NCBI GenBank assembly: GCA_016098155.1
Contig: JAAAJB010000197.1
Coordinates: forward strand, 1 to 54,634
DNA length: 54,634 nt
Origin: Actinomortierella ambigua
Lineage: Eukaryota; Mortierellomycota; Mortierellomycetes; Mortierellales; Mortierellaceae
Reading direction: 5' to 3'
Position numbers and translations under genes: made by a program
Notes under the pieces: generated by a model
What the model was told of the DNA's origin: nothing
Seen by the model: only the letters and a program-made list of their open reading frames with translations
Databases searched by the model: none
Shown here: in pieces, positions 21,574-36,878 of the stretch
Layout: the number at the start of each line of letters is the position of its first letter
Numbering within the stretch: the stretch's first letter is position 1

Positions 21574-23167
21574 ATGCCACCAATGCCTGGACGAGGAGGT
21601 CCACCTCCGCATCAACAACAATATGGCCAATATGGCGGAAACCAAGGCTATGGCCAACAGTATGGTGGCCCCAGTGGCTACGGGGGATACGGCCAACAAC
21701 AGCAACAGCAACAGTACGGCAATTTCCAACAGCAACAAGGATACTATGGCCAACAGCAACAAAACCCCCAGGGGCAGTTCCAGCAGCAACCTGGCCGGCA
21801 ATACCAGCAGCAACCCCAACAACAATTCAATCATTACCAGCCGCCGCAACAGCAGCAACAGCAGCATGAGCCATCATCCTACTCATCTCGACCAACCAAC
21901 CGCAATCCGGGCATGCGGCCACCAAACCTACAACCCGCACAGTCATCGTATGGCTCGAACAAGACAGCATCGAACAGCAATGGCAGCACAAGTAGTGGTC
22001 GAACCCCAACGACATCCTCTTTCCCTCAGCCGCAGGGTCGCCAGCAACAGTCGCTAAGAACCAACAGAGGTAGGCCAGATGACATCCTGTGAGTCGGATT
22101 GTATGTCTAAAGTAACAGGAATGAGAATCCGGCAAGTATTGAAGTTACATGCAATTTCAATAGGCTTTGCATCGCCTGAGCCATCACAGCCATCACCAAC
22201 CGGAAAAGGTCAGGGTCAAGAGCAACAACAACCACAGGCACCAAGTAGCGGGAATTCGTCGACAGGTTATGGAACATCCCTTTGGAATAAGATGCTGGCA
22301 GCCAAGGAGGTCATCAATGCTACCATCACTGGCGAGGAACGATGGGCAGGTACAGTTTGCTAGTGATGGCTACAGTCTGTTATCATGAAACGGAGATGGC
22401 GTAGGTGGATAGCGCTTGATGCTCATTTTTTTCTTCTTTTGTCACGGTCACTGTCTTCCTCCTTTCCCCCCTTGTCTTCCTCTATTTTTGTAGATTCGGA
22501 CGACTCGGATCACGAAGGCGAATCACACGTTGCGCGTGTGCTGCGCGAATACGTCGAGAAGAAGGAGGATGCAGCCATGGCAGAGCAGATTGCTCAGATG
22601 GAGTTGTCTATGAGCCAACAGCAACATCAACAGCAGCAATACAGCGGTGGCGTGAGCAATGGCAGCGTCGGCAGTACCGCCAAGAACCAATCGCTTCGAG
22701 ATGCACTGCGGAAGGATCATTCGTCTTTCACATCCAACTCTTCGGGAGACGACCACTATTCTCGATCACTGCGGTCTCGTGGCATGGATGACCGCGACAG
22801 CAATCAAAGTGGAAACAATAGCAGTGGTGGTGGAATCAACCTGATGAATCGGTTCAGAGCGGCCAGTGATGCTAGCAGGAACGATGCATTGAACAAACTA
22901 GAAGGACGAGGCCAAGGAGACGCGCTTCAAGCACAGATCAGTCACCTAGGTAGCACAAGTCCGCGAGGACAACGTGGAGGAGGAGGCGGAGGCGGAGGTG
23001 GAGGGCTTTCGCCTAGTGCTGCAGGAGGTGACAGGTATGGCGCCACTTCGCCATCTAATATGTCGTATTCTTCATCCTCAAACTCACTACGCGAGGCGTA
23101 CCAGAACAGGAACCGCTCCAACACAACACAGCATCAACAGCATGGATCCGGAGGACGATACTTCTAA
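21574..23167 (+). CDS. Q/N/G-rich low-complexity protein with Mso1-like motif
   Basis: Three exons: 21574-22069, 22164-22349, 22494-23167. They give 451 aa. I do not recognise the family with certainty. Residues 1-165 are a prion-like tract of GQY/QQQ/GGYG repeats. A compact conserved-looking segment follows (residues ~200-255: SLWNKMLAAKEVINATITG, then DDSDHEGESHVARVLREY). Its layout resembles the Sec1-binding Mso1 domain: a short amphipathic helix, then an acidic patch, then HV.RVLR.Y. The rest is Gln, Ser and Gly-rich, with a run of ten Gly near residue 390. If the Mso1 resemblance is real, the protein would act with Sec1 in exocytosis; otherwise it is a hypothetical RNA-granule-type low-complexity protein. 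The start was chosen at 21574 (ACACATGCC); an in-frame ATG at 21490 is also possible. Confidence 0.7.
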
Positions 23168-24102
23168 ACTTTTTGACATTCCAAGTTTTAATACATACAG
23201 CGAAAGAAAGACACTATGAAAATGAGCTGCATACTCACGATAAGCACGTTAGGAGGTTCGGTTGTGTGCTAATGTGGGCACATTGTTGTGCCTTCGACAT
23301 TCTTGCGGCCAGAAGCCGATCACCCTCTGTGCTGTTGAGCCACAGTAAGCTGTTGCTTGCAAGGTGTGACCCCTTGTGCCCAATCTTTTTTTCCTATTTC
23401 TATAACCTTTTCCCAGCAACTCCGATAAAACAGTGCGCGTGAACGGTAAAGCCTTTCCCCTGCCCCTGACTCTCCAACCCTGACCACCCACCCACCCACC
23501 ACCACCACGCTTCTTGGTACACTGTTTCTCCTCCTTGCTGTGGCTGTCTTCCACTACTAGCAAACGCGGCTGCACAGTGACCTTGCTATCCTTGCGTGGT
23601 TCGTCATGACTATTTTCGTTGCTTGGCTTTGAGCTGTGCAGCTGTAGATGCGAGAGGAAGAGGGGAAGAGGAGGGAGCGTGACATCCTCTTACTTTTCCC
23701 CCTCTGTGGCTCTTGGGCCGTACTCAGCAACATCTCCTCCTTTCGTCCTTCGATCCCCCTTTTTTTTCTTCTTTTGCGTAAGTGCCCCGAGGGCCGACTG
23801 TGCGATTGCTGTCTATTACATGGATGAACAACTTCTACAGTAATTCTTCTTTTTCTCATCGCTTCCCATTCCCACCCTCTGCATGCTTCCTTGTAGCACT
23901 TCTCCTCACTCTATCCCACTTTGACTTTTTTTTCTTCTTGTGTTTTGGCTTCTGCCCACCCACCCCCCTTCCTTGTCCAGCTCACAAACTCTCTCACTCT
24001 GTGTCTCTACCCACTTTCCTTTCCTTTCCCTTCCTTTCCTTTCCTTTCCTCTCGCTTTCCGTCACTGTCTTTTGACGCAGGTCAACTCACTCACTACCAG
24101 AC
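23168..24102. other. Intergenic and long pyrimidine-rich 5' leader of the GCK-III kinase
   Basis: The plus strand is strongly C/T-rich from 23440 onward, with TTTCC tandem units at ~24015-24052. ORFs here are compositional and no protein family is visible. Probable promoter and 5' UTR of the kinase gene. Confidence 0.45.
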
Positions 24103-27314
<3,212 letters not shown>

Positions 27315-27444
27315 AGGAAAGAAAATAGAGGACGCAGGTGAGGGGGGCACGGACTCCCTTCAATTCTTTTTTTTCCCTCAGTCCTCTCATACATTGCCTT
27401 CGTTGTGTGTGAAGTACACTGTGTTGTTGTATCAAACCATCTTC

Positions 27445-27448
<4 letters not shown>

Positions 27449-27504
<56 letters not shown>
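27449..27504. repeat. (CT)n microsatellite
   Basis: Uninterrupted CT dinucleotide run of about 56 bases in the 416-base space between the convergent kinase and ATO genes. No gene lies in that space. Shorter CT/GA runs occur at about 34337-34352, 35250-35270, 39690-39710 and 52701-52725. Confidence 0.95.
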
Positions 27505-27509
<5 letters not shown>

Positions 27510-27730
27510 CCCTTTCCTAGCCCACTCCTTGAAAGTGTAACCACGATATTCCTTTTCACTACGTATCAACATGACTGTAGTACTGCTATAAACGTAAAAT
27601 GTATGATGGCATGATGAATCAATGATGCTATGAATGCTATATTGGAAGTCAAGGGTATCGATGTGATATCACACTCCAGAGGAGGTCGAGGAGATTCATG
27701 TCTGGGTGCAACAAAAGGCGGGATGAGGAT

Positions 27731-29118
27731 TTAACGTCGGCCAAGCTGACCGAGTGGCAGGGTATAGAAAGAGTTGGATGGGTTGCTCAGGTCCGCCATC
27801 GCGCAATAAAAGGCAATGGAGGAAGTGATCAGGCCTGTGACACCTGAGGTCTTGGAGATGGCATTTCCGGGTTCCAGGTGAGCGAGGTTGGCGATGGTCG
27901 AGAACAAATAGGTCAGGCCGAGCCAGAAGAACAAGGCAGCCGAAGCCAGGTTCGACTTCCATGTCAGCGTGAACATCAAAAAGGTGAAGATGGTCCACGC
28001 GAGCAAGTAGATGCCGACTGACGTCGTGAGGTCGTCAGGGCTCTCGGCGTAGGCGGCCGACACGCCAAAGAAGGGAATGAGTAGCGTCGAGTAGGAAATC
28101 CAGTACATGCCTAGATGGAGGCCCAAAAAAAAAGGGGGGGGGGTGTGAGTGTAAGTGTGAGTGAGAAGAGGGCGTAGTGGACGCGACAAGGAGGGAGGGG
28201 AGTGCGGGTGTCAAAATGGGACTACACTTACCATAGGAGCAAAAGGTGGTGCCACCAAAAGTGTTGCCATTCTTAAACTCCAGTAAGCCGGCAATGAGCT
28301 ATTTCGTCACAAACAATAAATGAAGCGGCAACAGGTTAGTGTTTAGCCACCAACCTTTTTGTTTGTAATGCAAGTGTTCTGACAACGGTGGAGAAGAGGA
28401 GGGGATCGCGCAATGTAAAAAAAGGGTAAAACGCGGGGGAAAAGGTCTGAAAGTGACCATCGCGATCCGGCTGGCAGAGTGCGGGGAACCTTAATACATC
28501 CTGCACACACCACCCCGTCTTTTTTATGTGGTTCTCGCTCTTTGCGGCTGACTTTTTTTTTTTTTTTTTTTTTACCAACAGAGAGCACCAATCAAGCAGT
28601 CGGCCAACCAACCAGCCCATCCCTGGTCAATGCAGAAAATAAAACGGAAGCGGAGACTGGAAGTGCGAGCTCTTTGAAGAAAATACATGGATGCGAGAAA
28701 AATAAAACAAAAACAGCAGCGGAAGAGGGGGGGATAAAATTGAATGTTGCTCCCTTACCTGGCCAAAACCACCATAAAACAGCGCCAAGCCGGTGATGAA
28801 GTTCACGGGAGCATTGGCATGCACACCCGCTCGCATGTTGTAGAAGGCCATACAGAAGGCTGTGACGGCCATGCCGCAGAGACCAAAGGGGGCGGGGTTG
28901 GCTTGGGCTGGTCGCGGTTGGAGAACGGCGTTCATAGGTGCATCCATACCCATCTCCATGCGGAAGGGAGTCACCCGGACATCCTCAGGCTCTAGGTGAG
29001 CATGCAGGTTCATGGGCTGAATAACATCATGCTGTGGCTGCTGCTGCTGTTGCTGGGAGTGGCCGAGGTGGATATGTTGAGGGTGCTTTTCGAGGTCAAA
29101 GTCGCTTGGAATGGACAT
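27731..29118 (-). CDS. ATO/GPR1-FUN34-YaaH family acetate transporter
   Basis: Three exons: 29118-28759, 28298-28232, 28110-27731. They give 268 aa. The family signature NPAPFGL lies at residues 74-80, just before the first membrane helix. FGGTTFCSYGMYWISYS follows (junction of exons 2 and 3). Six hydrophobic segments are readable, which is the family norm. Members (Ato/Ady2, SatP) are plasma-membrane acetate/succinate channels used during growth on organic acids. The N-terminal ~70 residues are hydrophilic and contain a six-Gln run and a His-rich patch. The gene is convergent with the kinase and divergent from TRP4. Confidence 0.94.
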
Positions 29119-30044
29119 GTGTTTCGACTATACAAAAGATTTTTTCAGCGGGAAAAGGGGAGTTGGGAGGGGTAAGGAGATATTCCTGGGTGATGTTGGA
29201 CGCTATTGCCTGTTTTTTTTTTGTCGGTTGACTGGTGATGGAGGAGCTTGGGGCTAGTGCGTGTGGAATGTGAGTCGAGGCGAGAAGGAGTGTTATGGGG
29301 TCAATGGTGGGTGAGGGGTGTAAGCTGACAGAAGTAAGAAAGAGGAGAAAAGAATGAAAGTGTGTTTTGGGCCAGTGTTCGTTGTAGTTCACTTGTTGTT
29401 AGTCCGCCCGCAGAATTGACACCACACAAAAACCTTCCCTGCTCTCCCCCCTCCTTCGCTTTTTCCTTTTCCACGTCGGCCCGACGCGATGGGCGATCAT
29501 TTGTTCAGAAGGCCAGTTCGACACCCGCTCCCAGCAGCGCCTCCCAACGCTAACTTTATGTTCTCTTAACAGAGCCATTATTGCATCCAAACTGTGTGAT
29601 CACACACCCACTCACAGAGGTGTCTCTCCGAGAGGGCAGGGATAGGCGGAGCAACCAAAGGAGTCTGTTCAGAATAAACAACAAAAAAGGCGGAGAGAGT
29701 GTGTGCTACGTGAATAAGAGGAATGGCTTTCTATAATACCTCATTCAGCCTCACGTCTGGGAGACGCGTCCTTTGAGAGAGAGGAGTAATGATACGAGGC
29801 GCCAGTTTGAGAGGACGAAGTTCCCCTGCAAGTGCCCCCAATCAGATCAGGACGTTCGTTCCTGATTCTGGTGGCGACTGACTCACTCTCTCTCCTTGTG
29901 ACACAGTAAAAAAAATGCCAAAGCGCTGGCAGTCAACTTCATTCAAAATCATCTGCTTCTTCAAATCCATTCTTCATTCACAATCTCATTCTCCACACTC
30001 CTCGCCTCTCTACGTGTCTCCTCGCCAACCCCAACCCACTCCCA
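29119..30044. promoter_or_regulatory. Divergent region ATO transporter / TRP4
   Basis: 926 bases between two outward-facing start codons. No gene seen. The TRP4 side is CT/CA-rich for the last ~100 bases. I did not find an exact Gcn4-type TGACTCA in the TRP4-proximal part; a loose GACTGACTCACTC lies at ~29875-29887, which contains the core TGACTCA and is a plausible general amino-acid control site (inference). Confidence 0.45.
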
Positions 30045-31483
30045 ATGTCACAGCAACAAGCCACTGCCACGACCACCAACGAGAAGCCCCAGAACGTGCC
30101 CGCCTTCAAGTCTAACATGCAAAAGATTCTCAAGAAACTCGTCCTCGACCCAGAGGCCTTCACAGCTGAAGATGCTGCCAGTGCGACAAAGGAGATTATG
30201 GAAGGCCGGGCAACTCATGCCCAGATTGGCTCTTATCTTACCGCTCTGAAGCTGACCAAGCTTGATCGCAACCCTGCCATTGTTGCGTCATCCGCCCTCG
30301 AGATGAGAGACCACGGTCTGCCAATCTCGTTTGCGGAATATCCAGAGCTCCAGGACCAACTGGTCGATATCGTTGGTACTGGTGGCGATGGCCATGATAC
30401 ATTTAATGTTTCTACCACGGCAGCGATCGTCGCGGCAGGAGCAGGTGTCAAGGTCGCCAAGGTAAATATTGATATTGATCGATCAAAATTGTACATCCGG
30501 AAGATACGAATCATCCGAATGATTCAGTGTGATACGTGATTACAATTCAATTGTATGACGGGTTCTTTAGCCCCCCCCCTCTACTCCGCTCCAACGTCCT
30601 TTCGTCGTCGTTTTCTCTGCCCTCTCTTTCTCACGCGTTCTCTTCGCTTTTTTTACAATCCAGCATGGCAATAGGGCTTCATCCTCAGCATGTGGATCCG
30701 CTGATATCCTGGAGAAGATTGGCTGTAGAATTGACAATGTTCGTCCGGAACAAGTGGTGCCATTGCTGCACAAGCACAACTTTTGCTTCCTCTTTGCCCA
30801 GACCTATCACCCTGCCATGAAGCAGACGAGCCAGCCTCGACGCGAGCTCGGTATTCCCTCAATCTTCAACATCATGGGCCCACTCAGCAACCCTGCCAAG
30901 CCCAGGCGTGTCGTCGTCGGCGTTCATTCCCGTCAACTTGGCGCCCTCATGATTGAGAGTTTGAAGCTCATGGGCCTGATCTCTGGCATGGTCGTATGTG
31001 GCGCCAATGGTCTGGATGAGATTAGCCCCGAAGGAGAGACTCACGTAAGTTGTTTTTCACACACCCACACACATGCCTTCTCACAAGGATGCTATGCTTG
31101 CCAATTCTTTTGAATGCTAACAGTATTGCATTGCATTGTGTACCAATCTAAAACAACAACAACAGGTGTGGAAACTGATCAAGGGAGAGATTATCGAGGA
31201 GACCATCTCACCTGCACAGTTTGGACTGCCATCCCATCCATTGACATCTGTCAAGGGTGGAGGACCCCAGGAGAATGCTCAGATCTTGGAAGACCTACTG
31301 AACAACAAATTCCAGTCACCCGGACACCCCATCCTTGACTTTGTGCTCCTCAATGCGGCGGCTCTGCTCGTGGTCGATGGCAAGGCCGACAACTTTGAGG
31401 CAGCTGTCGAGATTGCTCGAGACAGCGTCGTTAGCGGCAAAGCGCGAGCCGTCCTCGAGGGCTTCCGCAAGGACATCCAATAG
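30045..31483 (+). CDS. TRP4: Anthranilate phosphoribosyltransferase
   Basis: Three exons: 30045-30461, 30664-31044, 31166-31483. They give 371 aa. The enzyme joins anthranilate to PRPP in tryptophan synthesis. The PRPP/Mg motif GTGGDGHDTFNVST lies at residues ~111-124. HGNRASSSACGSADILE opens exon 2 exactly as in TrpD, then FLFAQTYHPAMK and PLSNPAKPRR (anthranilate site) and a C-terminal VKGGGPQENA segment. It is a stand-alone enzyme, as in yeast, rather than fused to glutamine amidotransferase. A GACTGACTCACTC element ~165 bases upstream would fit Gcn4-type control. Both introns are GT-AG, phase 0. Confidence 0.96.
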
Positions 31484-32314
31484 GCGCCACCCTTATGTTG
31501 CTAGTTATGGCCTTTCCCTTGTCTCCCTACTCTACGGTTTACCCTTGTACAATAGAAATGTGGTCATACTGTACCAGAAACTGCACCTGCTCTTGCGTGT
31601 ATTACGGTAGTTCTAAGAGAGATTTTCCATCATGAGCGACAACTGTAGTGCAGGGAGCTGTATTGAGTAGAAGAGTCCCGAAAGTGGTCATGAGGGGTTT
31701 TACACTATGAGGGAGATGTTCCGTCGCCATTAGCCCGACTTTTAGGTTGAGACTTGACTTCAAAGAGTGGTGGCCTGTTCACAAAGTGCTGTGTTGAAGG
31801 CAATATCCATCCACCCCTTTAAAAAAAAAAGATTCGGCCTTGACCTTACGTATCAAAACAACAAAAGCATCAACCCAGACAGCAAAAGCAACCCGTACTC
31901 TCTAAGCCCTACTATGATCTTCATATCCCCGTATCTTCCTCGTGCTTATGTCAGAAAAGAATATCCGAGATTTCAGACCTATCCACATTACCATTCAATG
32001 AGCTACTTTATTCTAATTAGTTATTGGCCACCACCCGAGTAGAAAAAAAAGGGCAATGGAATGAAAGAGGTCGAGTACCATGATCTATTACAACGAAACT
32101 GTTGTTGTCGAGTGTTGTCGTCCTCCTTCCCCTATACTTTCTCAGCGTGCACTGCTCTAATGGTGAGGAGCATGAGGATCATACCCGAGTGGGCTTCCTA
32201 CTTGCGAGGGAAATGTTGTGTTTCGATAAACAGGTACTTTATTTTCAAGACGGCACACGGTGATTGAAGATCAGCGAAGAAAGTCGACGAGCGACGGCAA
32301 AATTGTTGCACCTC
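31484..32314. other. Intergenic between convergent TRP4 and the IQ-motif gene
   Basis: 831 bases without a supported gene. A poly-A run at 31821-31830 and short ORFs (31767-32042, 32061-32267) lack any family features. It should contain the 3' UTRs of both neighbours. Confidence 0.4.
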
Positions 32315-35300
32315 TTATCGGGATGGAAAATATCCTCCGCTATTGTTTACAATGCCTCCAGGCATATGCGCCGATGACATAACGGGCGTCGAGGCTGTGT
32401 TGCCACTTGCCGCCACCCCCATCAGCATGTTGACCTTGGAGGTCAGGTCGCGCACCATGGCTTCGAGCTTGTCGTTGTTGATGCGCAGGGTATCGACCTC
32501 CGCCTGCATGTACTCAAAGTCGTCATGCGAGGCAAACTTCTTGCTATCGGCCACCATGGCCTGTTGAGTCGCAGCAGCAGCAGCAGCAGCTGCTGCTGCC
32601 GCTGCCGAACTCGATGGAGGGAAGGCGGCCATCATGGAGTGCCGATGAGGGTTGTGCAAGGGATGGTGATGGTGATGTGCACCACTGCTACCTGAAAAGG
32701 AACTGTTGGCATCTGTCGCCGACGTGGAAAACTGGACAGAGCCCTGACGAGAGTGGCTCCGCGGATGCACCTGGGCGTGGGCAATCGTGGGTGAGTACGA
32801 GGACGGGAATGCTCCCCGTGGCAGCACCTGATCTGGCGACCCAGGAGAGGATGACATGGATATAGGCCTTGCAGTCGTTGCTGGCATCGAGTTTTGTCGT
32901 GTAGGATGGGGAGGGGGTGGAGGAGGGACTGCGCCCGCACCGCCATTGCTATGGTGACTGTGTACGCTACTCACACTACCGCGATGAAGCAGTGACTGAG
33001 CTGGGATCGGCGAGTCAGACTCGGAATACGACGAGGAATGGTGACCCAGAGCCGCCGCACCCGCATGCGCTATGGAGCCATGGATGCTACTTGCGCGCCG
33101 CGATATCATCCGTGGGTCAAGCGGTTCACGTCGCGACGAGAGCGAGGAGCTTGGCCGTGGCGCAATGTTATGGCTACTTGGTCGCCGCGTCGTTGCCTTC
33201 TTTGGTCGCTCGATACGGTTGCCTTCTTCGTCGTATTGGACTTCATAATCGTCGTCATGTTCGTCCTCGTCGCCACGTTCGCCGTCTTCAGAATCCTCTG
33301 TGCCGACACTGTTGTCGTCCTCTCCTTCAATACCTGAACGACCACGTGTGGACAGCCGAGCGACAGCTGCTTGCAGTTTTGTCACCTGCAGCTCCGTGCT
33401 GGTCTGATTCGTATGCGCCTTTGCAAGATCATCCTCCAGTTTCTTCACGCGGTCAGTCATGGCCTTTAGCTCGAGTGTCATGAGCTCTCTTTCTTCCGCT
33501 GCCTGCTCATCCATCTGCTTCAGCCCGTGTTCGAAATCCTTTCGCAGCTTGTCAACTTCATCCGATAGATCGTCAAAATCCTTAGTGAGACCGTCCTGTG
33601 CATCCTGTAGGACCGGGTATGATTCTTCAAGAGTTGCAATGCGGCCCTGGAGATATTGCAGCTTGAGCGAGACGCGGGCAAAGGCTTTTTGGACTTTGAG
33701 GTTGCGGAATTGGAGTTGTTTGACACTCAGACGTGTGTCCAAGTTCCTGGTATAATAGCCACGCCTGTTTGAAAAGGCCGTAGTAAACCATAGAGTCATA
33801 GCGATAGCAAAATAAGTAATCATTGCTATCTCGGTGAATAAAATTTTGCGGGCAAAAAACATGCACACGCACTCTAGATCATGTAGCTTACCACGCTGCT
33901 TGGATTTTGGTGGCCGCCTGTGTTCCCCTGCGGTACGCTTGTAGTCGTCGCCGTACCAGAATACCACGGAACACTGCTTGCAGCTTGACTGCTGCAATGA
34001 CCTCCTGGGCCGCTGTATAGAAATAAAGCGAGTGACACGTACAATGGAGCGTCAAAAACAGCTCTATCGATTTCTCTCCTATACTTTGCCTCCCAATCAC
34101 ACAATCCAGATTCTTCCCTACCTCCCATTTCCGCAGTGACAAAAATCGATGGTTTCGGCGCGCTGATTCGGTCACAAGACTGTAGAAGCTCAGTCTTGGT
34201 GAGATACTTGAATGTTTTGACGTTGTTTGCAGGCAGGCGGTGCCACGAGAAGGCCCGTTGTCGTCTTAGTTCCCTGCGGACCTAATTCATCGTCATTGAT
34301 CAAGAAGACCAATAACCAAGGCGACGGAACAAAGAGAGAGAGAGAGAGAGGGGGGGGGGTAAAGATCAAAACTCTAGAAGAAAGACAGTAACAATACGGA
34401 GAATGTGGTTCGAGTGTTCGACTTACAAGACATCCTCGCCACCATGATTGGATTTTAATGGAGGCAGGTTCGTACTGCTCGACCTGGAGCTGAATCATGC
34501 CTCGCATAAATTTGCGCATCTCGCGCACTTGTCGTTGTAGCTTCCCTACTTTATGCTGCAGCTCAGGAACACCATCGACATCTACAGGCAAGAAAAAAAA
34601 TCATGTCAGCCTTATAGCACGGAAAAAGATGTGTAAACCATAGGATAAAGTTTTATGGTGACACCAATATATTCGAGAGATTTTTCTTTCACAAAACCCA
34701 CCTTCTGTGTATCGATCCAAAAACACCCTCTCATCTTGGGCATGTACGGGGAAAAACTCTGCTGTGGATGCCAAATAGCGAGGATGCTGGTGGAGGTGGT
34801 CATTATCGATCATCTCGTCATTGTCTGGATGATCCTGGAAGGATATATTGGAGTAAAAGCTTCCATGTTCGACATAGGAAGCTGAACCCTGGGCTCCCGT
34901 TTCAGCCTCGCCAGCGCCATCCCCCAGAGGCTCTTCCTCGCTCTCTGGTGTGTGGTGGACAGAATCAATTGGCAAAGGCAGTGCATCTAAAGTGAGAAGT
35001 GAGAAGTAGATATGATAAGTAAAATGGGATAACCAGTTTTTTTTTTCAGTGTTTCCTGTCCCAGGAACTCCATTTCCTCCTTTAGGCTCTCCCCAATTTT
35101 CAATATGATACGGCAGGGCCATTTTTTCAGCTTCGAAACCATTGCTTGAGGACAATATAGCATATACTTTCCTACTTTTGAAGGATGGAGACAAATACCA
35201 GAGACAAGTCTCGCTCTTTCAACCAATTTCTCTCTCTCATTCACTCGCTTTCTCTCTCTCTCTCTCTCACTCTCCTTTGAGGTTGTCACTACTTACTCTC

Positions 35301-36532
35301 CGCCGTCAGGATGTGATCGCCTTGCGTTCCTTGGGCAGTGGCAGCAGAGGCTTCATGGCGCGAGGCTGTGACAATATCCAGCCCCTCGATCAGGCTCTCT
35401 GCTCTTTCACAGTTCTCCGCGCCTGACTCCTCCAACTCATTAACGCGATCTTTGAAGGCACCTCCAGCGAGCTTGGTGTCGTTGAGAGTGGCCGAGGTAG
35501 GTGCTGGGGTCGAAGGCGTGGATGGACCTGTAAGAGACGACGAACCTGCCTCGTCACCCTGCACTGTCGCTTCGCCAGAGAGAGGTGTCAGGGCACCATT
35601 ATTTGCTGCCGCGGCGACCGTGGGATCGTCCGCGGATAGGGGAGCATCCTCCAAAGCTGCTACGGTATCTTGCACCTCAGCCGCCCCTGTTGCTGTATTG
35701 GAGGGGTTTGTCGCAGTTGCTGCTGTTGTTGGTACTGCCGAGGATGTCGTGCCTGTGCTCCTTGCTGCCCGCTCTGTGTCCTGAGAAGTCATTGTGATTC
35801 CGAAGATGGGACCAAAAAGAAAAAAAAGGGCATGTCAGAACAAGAAAAACATTCATGCACTCTTTCAAAGAGAGAGAGAGAAAAAAAAACCACATCTGCA
35901 TGCTCTCTTTGTTGTGTCGTGTGTGCTTGGTGTTTTTCCATCCCACATCTCCATTGTTTGTCCAGTACTGAGCCCGTGCAACCATGAGACACCCAACTAG
36001 CCCCAGCAGGCATCTTGTTCTCCCTAGCTTCTGGCATTCGCACAATGTCCTTTTTTTTTGGCTACGATACCTGAGCACGCGACTGTACGACAGTCTTTAC
36101 AGCTTTGGACGCAGAAGACGTGGACACGAGGCTTGCCTGAGACGCGCTACGAGGTAGGCCAGAACTACGGGCTGTACCTCCATTACCACCACCACTAAGG
36201 CCCTGCCGGCTAGACTTTCGACTTAGATTGGAAACAGCAAAGGACGCGGACGACGACACCGAGTTTAAAGAGGAGGTCGAGTGCTGGCCACGCAGCTGAC
36301 TTACATTGGTATTCGTTGACCCAGTGGTTGTAGTGGACTTCTTCTTTAGGGTTGACGAAAGCGCCGTGCTGTTCTGGCTACGAATGCTGAGAGTGGAGGA
36401 TGAACCTGAAGCAGTGGTGGCACTTCTCGCCGTGGTGGGTGTTCCAGAGGGAGACGATGCACCAGACGAGGCAGGCGAGGACTTGTCGTCCTTCTTCTTC
36501 TTTGAGAAGAGACCCTTGATGCGGGTGCTCAT
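32315..36532 (-). CDS. IQ-motif, coiled-coil protein of unknown function
   Basis: Seven exons: 36532-36071, 35780-35297, 34986-34702, 34581-34427, 34281-34122, 34012-33892, 33764-32315. They give 1038 aa with all phases closing. Residues 1-154 are basic and Ser/Thr-rich and begin MSTRIKGLFSKKKK. An Ala/Thr-rich and acidic region follows. Three IQ calmodulin-binding motifs are visible: SIKIQSWWRG (~451-460), AAVKLQAVFRGILVRRR (~522-538) and AATKIQAAWRGYY (~548-560). A long coiled coil spans ~565-690. It is followed by an acidic stretch, Ser/His-rich low complexity, a poly-Ala run and a short C-terminal coiled coil. The layout suggests a calmodulin- or myosin-light-chain-binding scaffold. I do not recognise the family. 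Splitting into two genes at intron 1 is possible, since exon 2 also carries an ATG upstream of its acceptor. Confidence 0.78.
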
Positions 36533-36878
36533 ACCTTTTTTTTTATCTGTCTTGGCGTAAGAGGTGATTGAGGAGATGGGGAGAACAATGTTAAGAAAAG
36601 AACGGGAGAAACAATAAAAGAAAAACGAAAAAGAGCGGAGAACAAAAGGAATGCGCGATGCATTGCTGATGGTGCCTGACCAGTAGAGTGATCAAAGCCA
36701 CCCGATTTATATAATGAAATTTGCCGTAGTGATACAATAAAGCAATGCTAAGGAGGCAATGAGAGGTGAAATTGCCAAAAGAAATACAGGGTACAGAGGA
36801 CTGTGGACAAGAAAAATATTGTGTGAGGTCAGCAGCCATCGAATGCTTTTGGGGTCGCTCTTGTTCAATGCCTCAAGG
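36533..36878. other. Intergenic between the MATE and IQ-motif genes
   Basis: 346 bases between two minus-strand genes. It holds the promoter side of the IQ gene and the 3' end of the MATE gene. AT-rich with A runs; nothing else seen. Confidence 0.45.

Noticed and set aside
23440..24100. Hydrophobic Phe/Leu/Ser ORFs that look like membrane proteins
   Set aside because: They result from CT-rich leader DNA; no family motif and no conserved start.
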